From NCBI RefSeq assembly GCF_000002425.4, contig NC_037261.1, positions 9,042,701-9,106,700 on the forward strand: a stretch of DNA of 64,000 bases, written 5' to 3'. A program made the position numbers and the translations under genes. Below are positions 10,196-20,676 of this stretch, piece after piece. How positions within the stretch are numbered: the first letter of the stretch is position 1; each line of letters begins with the position of its first letter. This DNA comes from Physcomitrium patens. Lineage: Eukaryota > Streptophyta > Bryopsida > Funariales > Funariaceae. The notes under the pieces are model-generated. The model was not told the origin of the DNA and searched no databases. It worked only from the letters and a program-made list of their open reading frames with translations.

Positions 10196-11644
10196 TTGGA
10201 TTTCCCGAACTCTTACTTTCAAGATGTATTTGAAAAAAAGAATGCGGATACACTCTCGGAACATCGTCCCTATGATTGCTCAATTGACCTTCAAGAAGGA
10301 GCACAACCGCCATTCGGACCAATCTACAGTTTATCACAAAATGAGTTGGCTGAACTCAAGGAGTATATTGAAGAAAATCTAGCCAAGAATTTCATATGCC
10401 ATTCTAAATCTTTGGAAGGAGCTCCAATTCTATTTGTGAAGAAAAAAGATGGATCATTGCGGATGTGTGTTGATTATCGAGGACTCAACAAGATTACCAT
10501 TAAGAATAGGTATCCACTACTTTTAATATTTGGACTTCTTGATCAGTTGAATCAAGGTAAGATCTATATAAAAATAGATCTTCGGGGAGCATACAATCTA
10601 GTACGCATCAAAGAAAGAGATGAATGAAAGACTACGTTTCAAACTAGGTATGGACATTTTGAATACAACGTCATGCCTTTTGGACTTACAAATGTACCAA
10701 CAACTTTTCAACATCTAATGAATGATGTTTTTCGAAAGTTTTTGGACGATTTTGTGGTCTGTTATCTAGACGACATCTTGATCTATTCTAAGAATCCTGA
10801 AGAACATGAACTTCATGTTCGTCGTGTGTTACAAAAATTAAGAGATGCAGGGCTCTATGCCAAGATAGAAAAGTGTGAGTTCCATACTACTCAAGTCGAT
10901 TTCTTAGGTTACATCTTTTCAAATGATGGACTTATGATGAATCCTAAGAAAGTTCAAACTATTATAGACTGGAAGATCCCAAAAACAGTAAGAGATGTCC
11001 AATGTTTTTTGAGATTTGCCAACTACTATCGGATCTTCATCAAAGACTTCTCTCAAGTTGCAGCTCCACTTACACGTTTGACTTGTAAAGACAAACTCCA
11101 ATGGAATCAAGAAGCGGAAGTTGCTTTTGAATCTTTGAAGACATCATTTGTTTCTGCACCAATCTTGTATCGTGTTGATTTTTTCAAAGCATTCTTTATG
11201 GAAACAGATGCATCGGACTTTGCTCTGGGTGTGGTTTTATCACAAATGGGAACAGATGACAAACTTCATCTAGTAGCCTTTCATTTAAGAAAATTCTCAG
11301 CAACAGAAATCAATTATGAGATTCACGACAAAGAACTTCTTGCAATTGTGGATTTTTTTCAAGAATGGCAACATTATCTAGAAGGCATTTCCAGTCTAGT
11401 CACCGTGTATACGGATCACAAGAACCTCAAATATTTTATGTCAACATGCGTATTAAATCGTTGTCAAGCTCGTTGGAGCATGTCTTTATCAAGATTCGAG
11501 TTCATCATTACTTATCGGCCAGGAAAACAACAAGGTTTGTCTAATGCCTTGTCTAGACGTTCTTATCTTACACCAAAAGAAGGAGATGCAGCTTTTGAGC
11601 AACAAAGAACAGTTTCCTTGAAGCCGGAGCAATTTCATCTTTGA
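10196..11644 (+). pseudogene. reverse transcriptase and RNase H of element 1
   Basis: An almost continuous frame broken once by TGA 10625-10627 (a tryptophan codon in element 2). The polymerase half carries [20 protein letters not shown], the KIDLRGAY palm motif, the MPFGLTN fingers-palm motif and the catalytic Y-L-D-D at 10763-10774. The RNase H half has the METDASDFALG, HDKELLAI and YTDHKNL motifs with their acidic residues, ending near 11560. The enzyme would copy element RNA into DNA. The TGA at 11642-11644 lies between RNase H and integrase and is shared with two other copies here. Confidence 0.9.
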
Positions 11645-11659
11645 GCAATAAAATCAACA

Positions 11660-12610
11660 TTGATTTTTGATTTAACTTTTCTTAAGCAAGTTCAGTTAAG
11701 TATGTCTTCAGATCCTCTTGTTCATGATATCAAGAATAATTCTTCTAAATCTCATGATCCCTCTAAATTTGAATCCAAGAACAACCTACTCTATTTCGAA
11801 GGATGCCTATATGTTCCAGAAGGAGAAGCACATTTACGTGCTCTTCAAGCTGGTCACGACTTCCCAGCAGCAAGATATTTTGGATATAATAAGACTTTAG
11901 AGTTGATATCTAGGGATTTTTGGTGGCCTCAAATGTGGAAGGCAGTTAAAGATTTTGTACAATCATGTGATATTTACTCAAGATCAAAAACTCCTCGTCA
12001 TCGACCTTTTGGACTTCTTCAGCCATTACCCATTTCAGAACAACCATGGTCTTTTATATCTATGGACTTCATCACGGATCTTCCAATCTCAGGTTCTTAT
12101 GACTCTATATTCGTGATAGTAGATCGTTTTACCAAGATGGCACATTTTGTACCATGTACAAAATCTATCACAGGTGAAGAAATAGCTAAGTTCTTTCTTG
12201 ACAATATCTATCGCTATCATGGATTACCCAAGGATATTATATCAGATAGGGGAACTCAATTTATATCAAGATTTTGGCAGACTCTTTTCAAGATTCTAAA
12301 AGTGGATATAAAACTATCTTCGGCATTCCATCCTCAAACTGATGGACAAACGAAGCGTGTTAATCAAGTTTTGGAGCAATATTTAAGATATACCATTAAT
12401 TACCAACAAGATGATTGGACAACTCTTTTGCCATTGGCAAAGTTTGCTTACAATAACACGATACATTCTTCTACAAAATAAACACCTTTCTTTGCTAATT
12501 ATGGTTATCATCCACGACTTGATACTTTTGACTTTTCAAAAGTTGATAATCCTGCTGCGAAAGATTTGGCAATTCATTTATCAGAGCTACATGCAACGAT
12601 GAAGGCGTAG
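11660..12610 (+). pseudogene. integrase of element 1 with lost catalytic residue
   Basis: The zinc-binding head and the DDE core are readable (SMDFITDLP first Asp, SDRGTQF second Asp). Three key residues are changed relative to element 2: the second head histidine is Tyr (RYFG near 11870), one head cysteine is Tyr (CDIYSRSK near 11960) and the catalytic Glu is Lys at 12353-12355. All are C-to-T or G-to-A changes. The frame stops at TAA 12479-12481, with further stops at 12608 and 12629. Strand transfer activity is not expected. Confidence 0.85.
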
Positions 12611-12820
12611 TTAAAAGAGGCTCAAGAATAACAAAAAGTCAATGCGGATGTCTATCGAAAGGAACAACCATCATTCGTCTTGGATAATAAGGTATGGCTA
12701 CTTCGTCGCAATATCAAGACTACTCGTTCTTGTGATAAGTTGGACTATTGAAGGCTGGGACCATTTTCTATTTCTACACAAATCAATCCAATTGCATATC
12801 GTTTACATCTATCGGAGTCA

Positions 12821-13108
12821 ATGAAAATCCATCCAGTATTCCATGTGTCTCTTCTTGAACCATACAAGACAGTGGACATACCAAGTAGACGACAAGCTCT
12901 ACCTCCTCCTATAGAAGGGGACAATAATGAAGAGTTTGAAGTAAAAGAAGTCTTAGATTCAAGGCGGTGCCGAAATAAATTAGAATATCTTATCCATTGG
13001 CGCGGATATGATATTAGTGAACGCACATGGGAGCCAATAAAGAATCTTACAAATGCAGCAAAGGTGGTAGAGGCTTTTCATCGACGACATCCATCAAAAT
13101 CAAGATGA
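12821..13108 (+). pseudogene. integrase C-terminus with chromodomain, element 1
   Basis: The frame begins with the MKIHPVFHVSLLEPYK motif typical of gypsy integrase tails and ends in a chromodomain (about 12935-13090) with YLIHWRGYD and the RTWEP motif, whose aromatic residues form the methyl-lysine cage. In chromoviruses this directs integration to heterochromatin marks. The domain itself is uninterrupted; the stops lie upstream of it in the polyprotein frame. Confidence 0.9.
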
Positions 13109-13202
13109 AAACCTTCTTTATAAAAGAAACAACATCTAAGCAAGATAACATTTTACTTTCAATTCTTGTTTGTAGCTTCTTTGTAGTAGTGACGCTCAAG
13201 AG

Positions 13203-13625
13203 ATGGAGAACCAACAACTAGTGGATTCGACTCAAGAGCCTTCATTTGTTGACCTGCCAGACGAGACATTATGATTGTCACAACCTTCAAGACGACGCAA
13301 TCGAGATGAAGATCTTCAAGAACAACATGTTCTTCCTCGAATAGATGGCGAGATACAACGCATTTGGTATCACGATTTGGGAAGGGACTCCCGATATTTG
13401 GTGATTGTGCTAGAGGTAGGAACAACTCCTGATGGTGTTTCAAATATTCTATTCGAAGGAAGTTATGAAGGCCTCAACAATGATCAAATAACTGGGTGGT
13501 CTTCCCGCCCTGGTGTGGGACACTATCGATGGTTGAGAGGCCCTATCAATCATCTTCGAAGAGAACAAAGATCAGAGTATGTGGCGAATACAATTCGTCG
13601 CATCATAGATTTCCTTAACATATGA
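13203..13625 (+). CDS. extra ORF between chromodomain and 3' LTR, unknown function
   Basis: From ATG 13203 the frame runs 140 codons to TGA 13623-13625, with one internal TGA at 13272-13274 (CAA in element 2). The uninterrupted part from 13275 is about 116 codons. The product is basic and polar with an aromatic-rich centre (IQRIWYHDLGRD, then HYRWLRGP) and no domain I recognise. It overlaps nothing and lies just before the polypurine tract. Recognisable relics stand at the same place in the copies at 3640-4010 (minus), 29690-30110 (minus), 42130-42540 and 54985-55410; element 2 keeps only its start. It could be an accessory protein, a leftover captured gene piece, or part of a 3' untranslated region that happens to be open. 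Confidence 0.5.
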
Positions 13626-13650
13626 TGACTGCTCCTCGTGGAACTCGTCC

Positions 13651-13666
13651 CTAGAAGGGGGAGTAA
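13651..13666 (+). other. polypurine tract of element 1
   Basis: CTAGAAGGGGGAGTAA directly precedes the 3' LTR, the normal place for the second-strand primer of an LTR element. The counterpart precedes the LTRs at 3597, 29654 and 42585 in decayed form. Confidence 0.85.
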
Positions 13667-14227
13667 TGTCACGGATATAATCATGTAAGCTACTAATTAC
13701 ATATACAAATAGATAGAAGTAAGTAAAAGTAGATAAAAGTAAGTCAATTCTATAGTATTTAATGTAGAAGCTTCTTAGAAGCTTCCTAGATGCTGCTTTG
13801 TCTTCATAGGTGTCTTTAATTGATTTTTTGGATTAAAAACGTGGTCAACAAGTTGGCCATGTGCCACACATATTGTTAGCTTGAAGATCAAGCTAACTAT
13901 GTGGCCGACACGTTGAAGAACTTGCCTTGTAAGTCAAGGCATGTGTCCTACAAAGTCAACACATATTGGAGGTCCTATAGAACGTCGCCACGTAGCCCCT
14001 AGTTTGATAGTATATTTAGAGACAAGAGTGAAGGCTTCTTCACTCTTGTCAACTCCTTTCTTGCTTCTAGTCTAGTTTCAAGGGTCTCTAATTTTCTTGT
14101 CTTTTGGCAATAGCCATTCCAGTTTTTCTTTCAATATATACACTTGTTTATATATATTTTGTTACCTCTCTTTGAGTGAAGGCTCACTTGTTTGAATTGT
14201 TTTTTCTTCGAGTTCTTGTCCTTGACA
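13667..14227 (+). repeat. 3' LTR of element 1
   Basis: 561 bases, TGTCACGGAT to CCTTGACA, followed by the target copy TAAGG at 14228. It differs from the 5' LTR at about 31 sites and by one 2-bp gap in the TA run near 14140, by my manual alignment. Most differences are transitions. Confidence 0.95.
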
Positions 14228-14895
14228 TAAGGTTGTTTAATTCATTTGGCAATGATAAAAAATTTAAGCATTTTTTTATGTATAAGATAGTTAAAGATTT
14301 TAGATTATCTAATTTATTTATCAATGATATCAAGCTTGAACATAATCTTATGTCTAAGGTAGTTAATGATATTAAATTATCCAATTTATTTGGCAATAAT
14401 ATCAAGCTTGAGAACCAATGCATATTAAAAGTAATCAAAGATGTGAGGTTGCTTAATTTATCTGGCAATGATGTCAAGCTTGAGCAATAATTTATATTAA
14501 AGGTAAACAAAGATCTTAGATTACCCAATTTATTTGGCAATGATATCAAGCTTGAGCACCAATGCATATTAAAAATAATTCAAGATATGAGGTTGCCTAA
14601 GTTATTAGGCAATGATTTCAAGCTTGAATACTAATTTATATTAAAAGTAGTTAAAGATCTTAGATTCTTTAATTTATTTGGCAATAATATCAAGCTTGAA
14701 TAATAATTTATATTAAAGGTAGTCAAAGATGTGAGATTGCTTAATTTATTTGGCAATAATGTCAAGCTTAAGTAACAACTTATATCAAAGGTAGTCAAAG
14801 TTATGAGATTGTCCAATTCACTTGGCAATGATGTCAAGCTTTAGCATTTACTTATATCAAGGACAACCAACGATGTAAGGTTTCCTAATTCATTT
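14228..14895 (-). pseudogene. LRR array of the kinase-NB-ARC-LRR pseudogene
   Basis: Nine tandem 72-nt units. The AAGCTT-type landmark sits at 14260, 14332, 14404, 14476, 14548, 14620, 14692, 14764 and 14836, exactly 72 apart. On the minus strand each unit encodes a 24-residue plant LRR of the type SSLTSLPNELGNLTSLTTF. A frame of 127 codons (14567 down to 14184) and one of 68 (14837 down to 14631) are still open. LRRs of this type form the sensing end of plant immune receptors. The near-identity of units suggests past unit duplication or conversion. The array is cut at 14895 by the next insert. Confidence 0.85.
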
Positions 14896-16950
14896 TGTGT
14901 GAAGTAAAACAAACCTCCACCAACTAGAAGTTTATTCTAGTTCACAACAAGTGAATTAACCATGTGAATTTTAGAAATTATAACTATCAATTAAATCTTA
15001 AACAATTCACTCATTATTCTTCATAAATAATCCAAGCAATCAAGCCAAAATTCTGTTATTAATCCATATTTTCAATAATAAATCACTCAACATTTAATGC
15101 CAGAATAATTTAAATCATTCTTTAAATTATTCTTATTTATTTATTTATTATTATTATTTAATTTTAATCAAAATTCATCCATTAACAAAAAAATTCATTC
15201 ATGAATGTAAAGTCATCATTGAATAACAATTCATTTGTAAATTAACTTCATCTAATATATTTTCATCCTTGATTGAAATTCCATCCAGATTGGTTCATCT
15301 CGAAGACCCTAATTTAATTTAACCCTAATTAAAGTCTTGCCACTTTTACAACCGACGCTCGATTTGCATTGATATCTGATTCACCACTGGAACACACATT
15401 GCAAGCGTCGCAATGTTCGAGACTACTCAACGCCTCCAACTCCGCCTCTCATCCGAATGTAAACCACCCTACACGCTGTTGAGCATAGACCCTCCACCAC
15501 TCACAACCACTCAAGGGTATAAGAAATTTTTTTTGCCCAAGCAATTGTATTGCAGTAATCAAATGTGGTGCTGAATACTTCATCGTAAATAATGTTCAGA
15601 TCTCAGCATTCCATCAAGTTCAAGCTGCAGCCTATATTAGGAATACACGATTGCATCCAGCAAGACGACTATGATTTTGCATCTGAATTTGCCTCCAATA
15701 CTTCCAGCAGTCTGTCTAGAACCACTCCTGTCAAGACCTTACTTCGACCAAGGAAGCCTGGGGTGCTACACACTACTGTCTTCATTCACAAGATTTCCCA
15801 ACGAGGGCAGCAGAACCCGCACTTAATGAAAGCTGGACTTGAACATATATCTTCTTTTAAACTACAAAAAGATCCAGATTTTTGGGACGATCTTCATGCT
15901 TATACCCTAGTGCATACACGCCCTTTATCTCAAAAACATGAGCAATGCGGACAAGCCACTACTAACGACACTAACACGACCCTTCGAGTCACCACCACTC
16001 GCGGCTTGGTGCTAGACACGCAAAGTATCTTGCTGATCAAAGTCTCGCCTGAAGGTCAATCCCTCACTTTTCAGTATTAAAACACAACTTACATTACTCC
16101 GGAACAATCAATTGCAAATAAATCGGGACAGCTTCCCTGATGTTCAAAGAAAGCAACGCTATGAACTGCCGCCCCACGATGCTGTACTTAGCCAAAAATA
16201 ATTTCAACGTTGTCCAATCACCAACTGCCACTAGCCAATGTTGCGTCACACATGTTAAGACACCAAAAACGATAATAACACCAAGATTCTCCTAGAATCC
16301 ACCACTCTTTCTATCCACAACACATGCCCACCTCGCACAACACCGCAAGAGTCCACTAGCTTGAACCTCGGGGATGGGAACCAGCCAATGAAGGAAACAA
16401 TGATAGAAAAAATGAATCACGCCACTTGTAGAACCTCTAGAGCAAGTGCGAGATCATGAGCCTGCGACACCGTCGCTCTAGGAAACAACACATCGGAGCA
16501 CTATATACACCTCCAAGCTCTATATACCGCACTCTTTCCCTTCACCCAAAGAAAAGAACCAAGAACACAACGCCTAATCAACAACTCGGAGCACTACTAG
16601 CAAAAACGATGCTCCCTCCTGTGTTAACACTCCTTTACCGAACGATGCTAAACCTCGACATCGTGCACTGATCACAAAAGAAGGTTCTGCTGCAACACAC
16701 CGCGACAAATCACGTCGGCCCCCTCGATCTCGGCTACGCCACAGTCACCAAAAGCAGTAACTGCACAGGAGAACCAAAAAGAAAGAAAAAATAGGAGGTC
16801 CGACAGCAACTCTGAAAAAAATGGGAATAAAAAAAACAAAAAAAAGTCCACATCCTTAGAGCCGCACTCCCGCTGAACAGAAAAAATGGAAAAAAGAAGA
16901 AGTCGGATTTGGGGCGGCCCGAATCCCTATCGACTAGGAGATTGCCGCCA
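14896..16950. mobile_element. unclassified insert within the LRR array, GC-richer than its surroundings
   Basis: The LRR landmark rhythm stops after CATTT at 14891-14895 and resumes at 16956, so about 2 kb has been inserted, with about 12 bases of the LRR unit lost or replaced. The left 400 bases are AT-rich; 15290-16930 is the most GC-rich DNA in the first 43 kb. Frames at 15592-16080 (162 codons, plus) and 16456-16671 show no known domain. No LTR pair, terminal repeat or target duplication was found. A Helitron-like, LARD-like or solo-LTR insertion are all possible. Confidence 0.45.
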
Positions 16951-17330
16951 TTAAGGGGCTTGAGCACCCTCTTATATTTAAGTTTTTCAAAGAGAAGAGG
17001 CTTCCCATTGATGTTGGTAATGATTTCAATTTTATATAATCTTGTACATGTAGTATCTTCAAAGAAGTTATGTACTCCAATTCGTTTGGTAGCATAATTA
17101 AATTTGAGCATCCTTCCAAATTAAGTTTTAATAAAATAGAAATTTTAAAGAAGTAATTTAGATAATTTTCTAAATTGCAAGACATTGAAATCCTCAAAAT
17201 TTTTCTAAACATCTTTGCCATATATCATTTGCAATACTATATTTAATACTTTGGATTTTAATTTATATTTCCTTGACATATCTAGTAGAAGCATTTTAAA
17301 CTATGAAAATGCTTTATGAACACAAAAAAT
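16951..17330 (-). pseudogene. proximal LRR units of the pseudogene
   Basis: The minus strand reads LKLNLEGCSNLIMLPNELEY, then a KSLPTSMGSLFSLKNLNIRG-type string, two LRR units whose landmarks at 17100 and 16956 are 144 = 2 x 72 apart. These units are more diverged from each other than those of the distal array, as usual for the NB-ARC-proximal part of plant LRR domains. The frame opens at 17221 by accident; the true exon continues further upstream. Confidence 0.75.
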
Positions 17331-17789
17331 ATGCTTAATATCTTTATTATATATTCAGGTGCAATAATACCAATATTACAACTTAAAAATTAAAGAGACG
17401 AAAAAGAAGTACTACTTATTTTTTTGATATTTTTATTGTTCATATTGTTGTAAAATAATCCCACCAACTATAAACCAACCAATTATATATATAAAAGATT
17501 AGAATTTCTACATTAAAAATGTACTTCATATTCATACAAATCTAATTGTAATATAAGATAATTTTTTTATATTATAAATTTATACCAACATACATCTAAA
17601 TAATATAATAAAAAATTATATAATAAAAAATTATATAATATATAAATTAAAAATACTAATCTTTAAATGATGATTCTTTTTAGTTACAATAAGTTCTTTA
17701 CATGCTATTTAGATAATTGTTACGTAAAATTACCTTATTTAATATTCCATGAAATGGATTTATATTTAAATTTCACATTCAAATATATT
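17331..17789. other. AT-rich stretch inside the pseudogene
   Basis: Very AT-rich, with no motif recognised between the NB-ARC end and the first LRR. It may be an intron or a decayed inter-domain region. Confidence 0.4.
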
Positions 17790-18623
17790 TATATTCTATT
17801 TCATTTCCAACAATGTTTCTACCTATATCTTATAGCTGATCATATATTCTTATAATTTCATCTTTCTCTATGTTTACTAATGATTCATAAATCATTGTAT
17901 TTAATATAAAATCTATATCTTATTCAAATATATTTTTTGACATATATAGACTCTTTCTTTTAACATACCTTATGGACATACATCATTAGAAAAGAAACAA
18001 CATATGTCCAAAAACATATTCTTCTTTGCAACTTTCAAATTGTCAAAGCTTATTCTTAATATTTCCAAATCTTATAGTTACTATTGTTTTCATATCTATC
18101 CAACCCTCTTCTCATTTTTAACTTTTATAAAGCTTATTTCTAACATCTCAATCTCTTGATCTCTCTTAACAATGTTCCTATAACTTTGACACTCAATGGT
18201 AGACCATTGCAAGCTTGTTCAATTTATTTGCCATCCTCAATAAGTTTTTTAGGCAAATTTTCTTGGCCACAAGAATGAGTAATAAACAACTTCATACTTA
18301 TATCTTCATCAAATTCATCAATATTAATTTTATAATTTTTTTCTCCATAATACTTTGTTTCTTTTGAATCTTCAGTTGTTGCAATCTATGTACTACCATT
18401 GCTAGCAAATATTTCATTCATAGATACAATATCTTTAATTTGACTTTGATTCATCACATTGTCAAAAATCAATATGGTTTTATTTTCCATCAAGAATGAT
18501 TTCAACATTTCTTGAACTTCTTTTACATCCTTTGGTTTTGATTTGAATTTAAATTATTATAAAATAAGTAAGAAGTTATACAATAATAATTATCACTTTC
18601 AATGCACTCAATAAAGCACAAGG

Positions 18624-18665
<42 letters not shown>

Positions 18666-18760
18666 TTTATATCATTCAATATAGCCTTTGATATAATAGT
18701 CTTGCCTATTCCATCCGTTCCAACAAGATACAATGTCTTCATTTTATTTGCACATTGTTG
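17790..18760 (-). pseudogene. NB-ARC domain of the pseudogene
   Basis: Minus-strand motifs appear in the correct order: P-loop GTDGIGKT (18722 to 18698), kinase-2 ILIFDNV (about 18485 to 18458), a GST-type RNBS-B string, GLPLSVKVIG (about 18212 to 18180), the RNBS-D-like FLDICCFF (about 18014 to 17988) and an MHD-like IYDQL-DIGRNI (about 17855 to 17820, with a stop). This is the nucleotide-switch module of plant NLR proteins. Stops lie after GST and before the GLPL motif, and a 37-base TA microsatellite (18627-18663) sits between P-loop and kinase-2, perhaps within an intron. Confidence 0.8.
18627..18663. repeat. TA microsatellite in the NB-ARC region
   Basis: A pure TA run of 37 bases between the P-loop and kinase-2 segments. 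Such a run could not be translated sensibly, so it lies in an intron or arose after the gene died. Confidence 0.9.
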
Positions 18761-19099
18761 TCTTATTTGTCATACATATTATATTCTATCAATATTTCTT
18801 CTTCAAGTAAATCAATCTATAATTAAAAAAAATCATCCATAAATTAATAAAGAAATTAGAACAATGCATGTATTATATTTTAACCTAGTCTTACTAAGTT
18901 GAACTTATAATAAGGCATCTAAAAATCAATGTAGTATAAAAGAGTATGTACAAGTATGAAATACAATCAATAAAATTAATTTTATACATACTTTGTATAG
19001 TTTTTAGTATAAGTCTTATCAACAGCAATCTATTATATGTTTACTAAAATTCTATATTTTCATGATAATTATTTTTTGATGCTTCAAAATATGATATAT

Positions 19100-19906
19100 T
19101 AGCTATATAAATTCTACAACAAACTTTGTTTTTAGTAAATTTAATTTTTTACAAATATTTGCAAACTTTGATTGATGCAAAGAATTCAACCTCCAAAATT
19201 CTTGGATAAGCTCAATGAAGTCATTACTATTTGAAGGTAAGTTTGATCTTTTTTCTTTTTCAATTCTTTCTAATATCTCTTTCATCTTATAAACATCATA
19301 AAATGGATATTTTTTTAAAAGAATCTTAGAATGTATCATTGCAAATGAATAAACATCAACTTCAAAAGGACTTATTTCTATTATTTGAAATCTATTCTTT
19401 AATACCTATGAAGCCATATATCTAAGTTTAATATAAATGTAATCATCCTCAATAGCTTTAGAATTTTTTCTAACTTTAATCTTAGACATTCTAAAGTCAA
19501 TTACTTTCACAATAGCATGTTAAGCAATTTTATTCATAAACTTTAATTCTATAATATTAACCAAAATATTCTCAAGCTTTAGATCACAATATTCAATGTA
19601 TATGTCATGCAAATAATACATTTCTTTTCCAATTTGATGCGTAATATCAATAAAAAAAAATGAAATACTTCTTTTACTTCTTTCAATATATTATTCAAAT
19701 TGTTTTGTATTAATTCTATTCTAATATAAAAATATATTTAATTTTTATCTTTTGATAAAGAAGATTCAAAACTTCTATTGGATTCTACCTTTTATTGCAA
19801 AATAATATGTTATCAAGTTGAGATGGTTAAAATTTGCTAGAATGCTTATTTCTTTAATAAACATTTTAACAGATTCAATATCGATCTTTTTACTTGCCCA
19901 CAAAAG
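19100..19906 (-). pseudogene. protein kinase C-lobe of the pseudogene
   Basis: The minus strand carries a kinase catalytic loop YCDLKLENILVN (about 19603 to 19565; HRD with H and R changed by C-to-T), VIDFRMSK in place of DFG (about 19510 to 19487), a DVYSFAM helix (about 19355) and a 78-codon open tail (19339 to 19103) matching the end of a kinase domain. The helix-C segment FIKEISILANFNHLNLI (about 19862 to 19810) is next to the insertion point of element 2. Joined to 25880-26570 it gives a kinase-NB-ARC-LRR order. Confidence 0.75.
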
Positions 19907-20464
19907 TGTCATAGATATACACATGTAAGCCAATAATTACATGTATAAATAGGTAGAAGTAAGTAAAAGTAGATAAAAGTAAATTAATTCTATAATATTT
20001 ATTATGGAAGCTTTCTAGAAGCTTCATAGATACTATTTTGACTTTATAGGTATCTTTAATTGACTTTTTGGATTAAAAACTTAGTCAACAAGTTAGCCAT
20101 GTGCCACACATGTTGTTAGCTTGAAGACCAAGCTAACTATGTGGCCCACACAAAGAAAAACTTACCTTGTAAGTCAAGGCATATGTCCTACAAAGTCAAT
20201 ACATATTGGAGGTCCTATAGAACATCACCACGTAGCCCCTAATTAGATAGTATATATAGAGATAAGAGTGAAGCTTTCTTCACTCTTATCAACTCTTTTC
20301 TTGCTTGTAGTCTAGTTTCAAGGGTCTCTAGTTTTCTTGGCTTTTGGCAATAGCCATTCCAATTTCTTTCTTAATATACATATCAAGTTATTTCTATTTT
20401 GTCATCTTTCTTTGAGAGAAGTTTTACTTATTTATTTATTTTTATTATGTTCTTGTCCTTGATA
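19907..20464 (+). repeat. 5' LTR of element 2
   Basis: 558 bases, starting TGTCATAGATA and ending GTCCTTGATA (one change from TGACA). It is followed by the same GATTGACAAGAG leader as element 1 and a TATCAGAGA stretch about 20 bases in. Confidence 0.9.
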
Positions 20465-20676
20465 GATTGACAAGAGTATATTTACAATATCAGAGATTTA
20501 TCTAATCTTGATTAAGAGTGGATTATCCCTTTCTTTTGATAAGACATAAGCATATTAGAAGTTACGGATGACCCTCTTCTAAAATAATATTATTCTTAGT
20601 ATTTTCTTTGTTCTCAAGTCCTCTCTTCTATTTATCTTGAGCAATATTAGACATCTTCTCTTTTCTAAGTACTATC

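Larger units (their letters stand above)
8039..14227 (+). mobile_element. near-complete Ty3/gypsy chromovirus, element 1
   Basis: A full-length LTR retrotransposon of 6189 bases. LTRs lie at 8039-8601 and 13667-14227, with TGTCA...TGACA ends, flanked by the 5-bp target duplication TAAGG (8034-8038 and 14228-14232). Order on the plus strand: gag, DSG protease, reverse transcriptase, RNase H, integrase, chromodomain, extra ORF, polypurine tract. This is the Ty3/gypsy order, and the chromodomain places it in the chromovirus group. The two LTRs differ at about 31 positions plus one 2-bp gap (my count by eye), so the insertion is old. Stops, frame breaks and lost integrase residues make it non-autonomous today. 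It sits inside the LRR array of the immune-receptor-like pseudogene. Confidence 0.95.

Noticed and set aside
16734-17111. 125-codon minus-strand frame overlapping the LRR units
   Set aside because: A different frame of the same DNA gives clear LRR repeats; the part left of 16950 is inside the unrelated insert.
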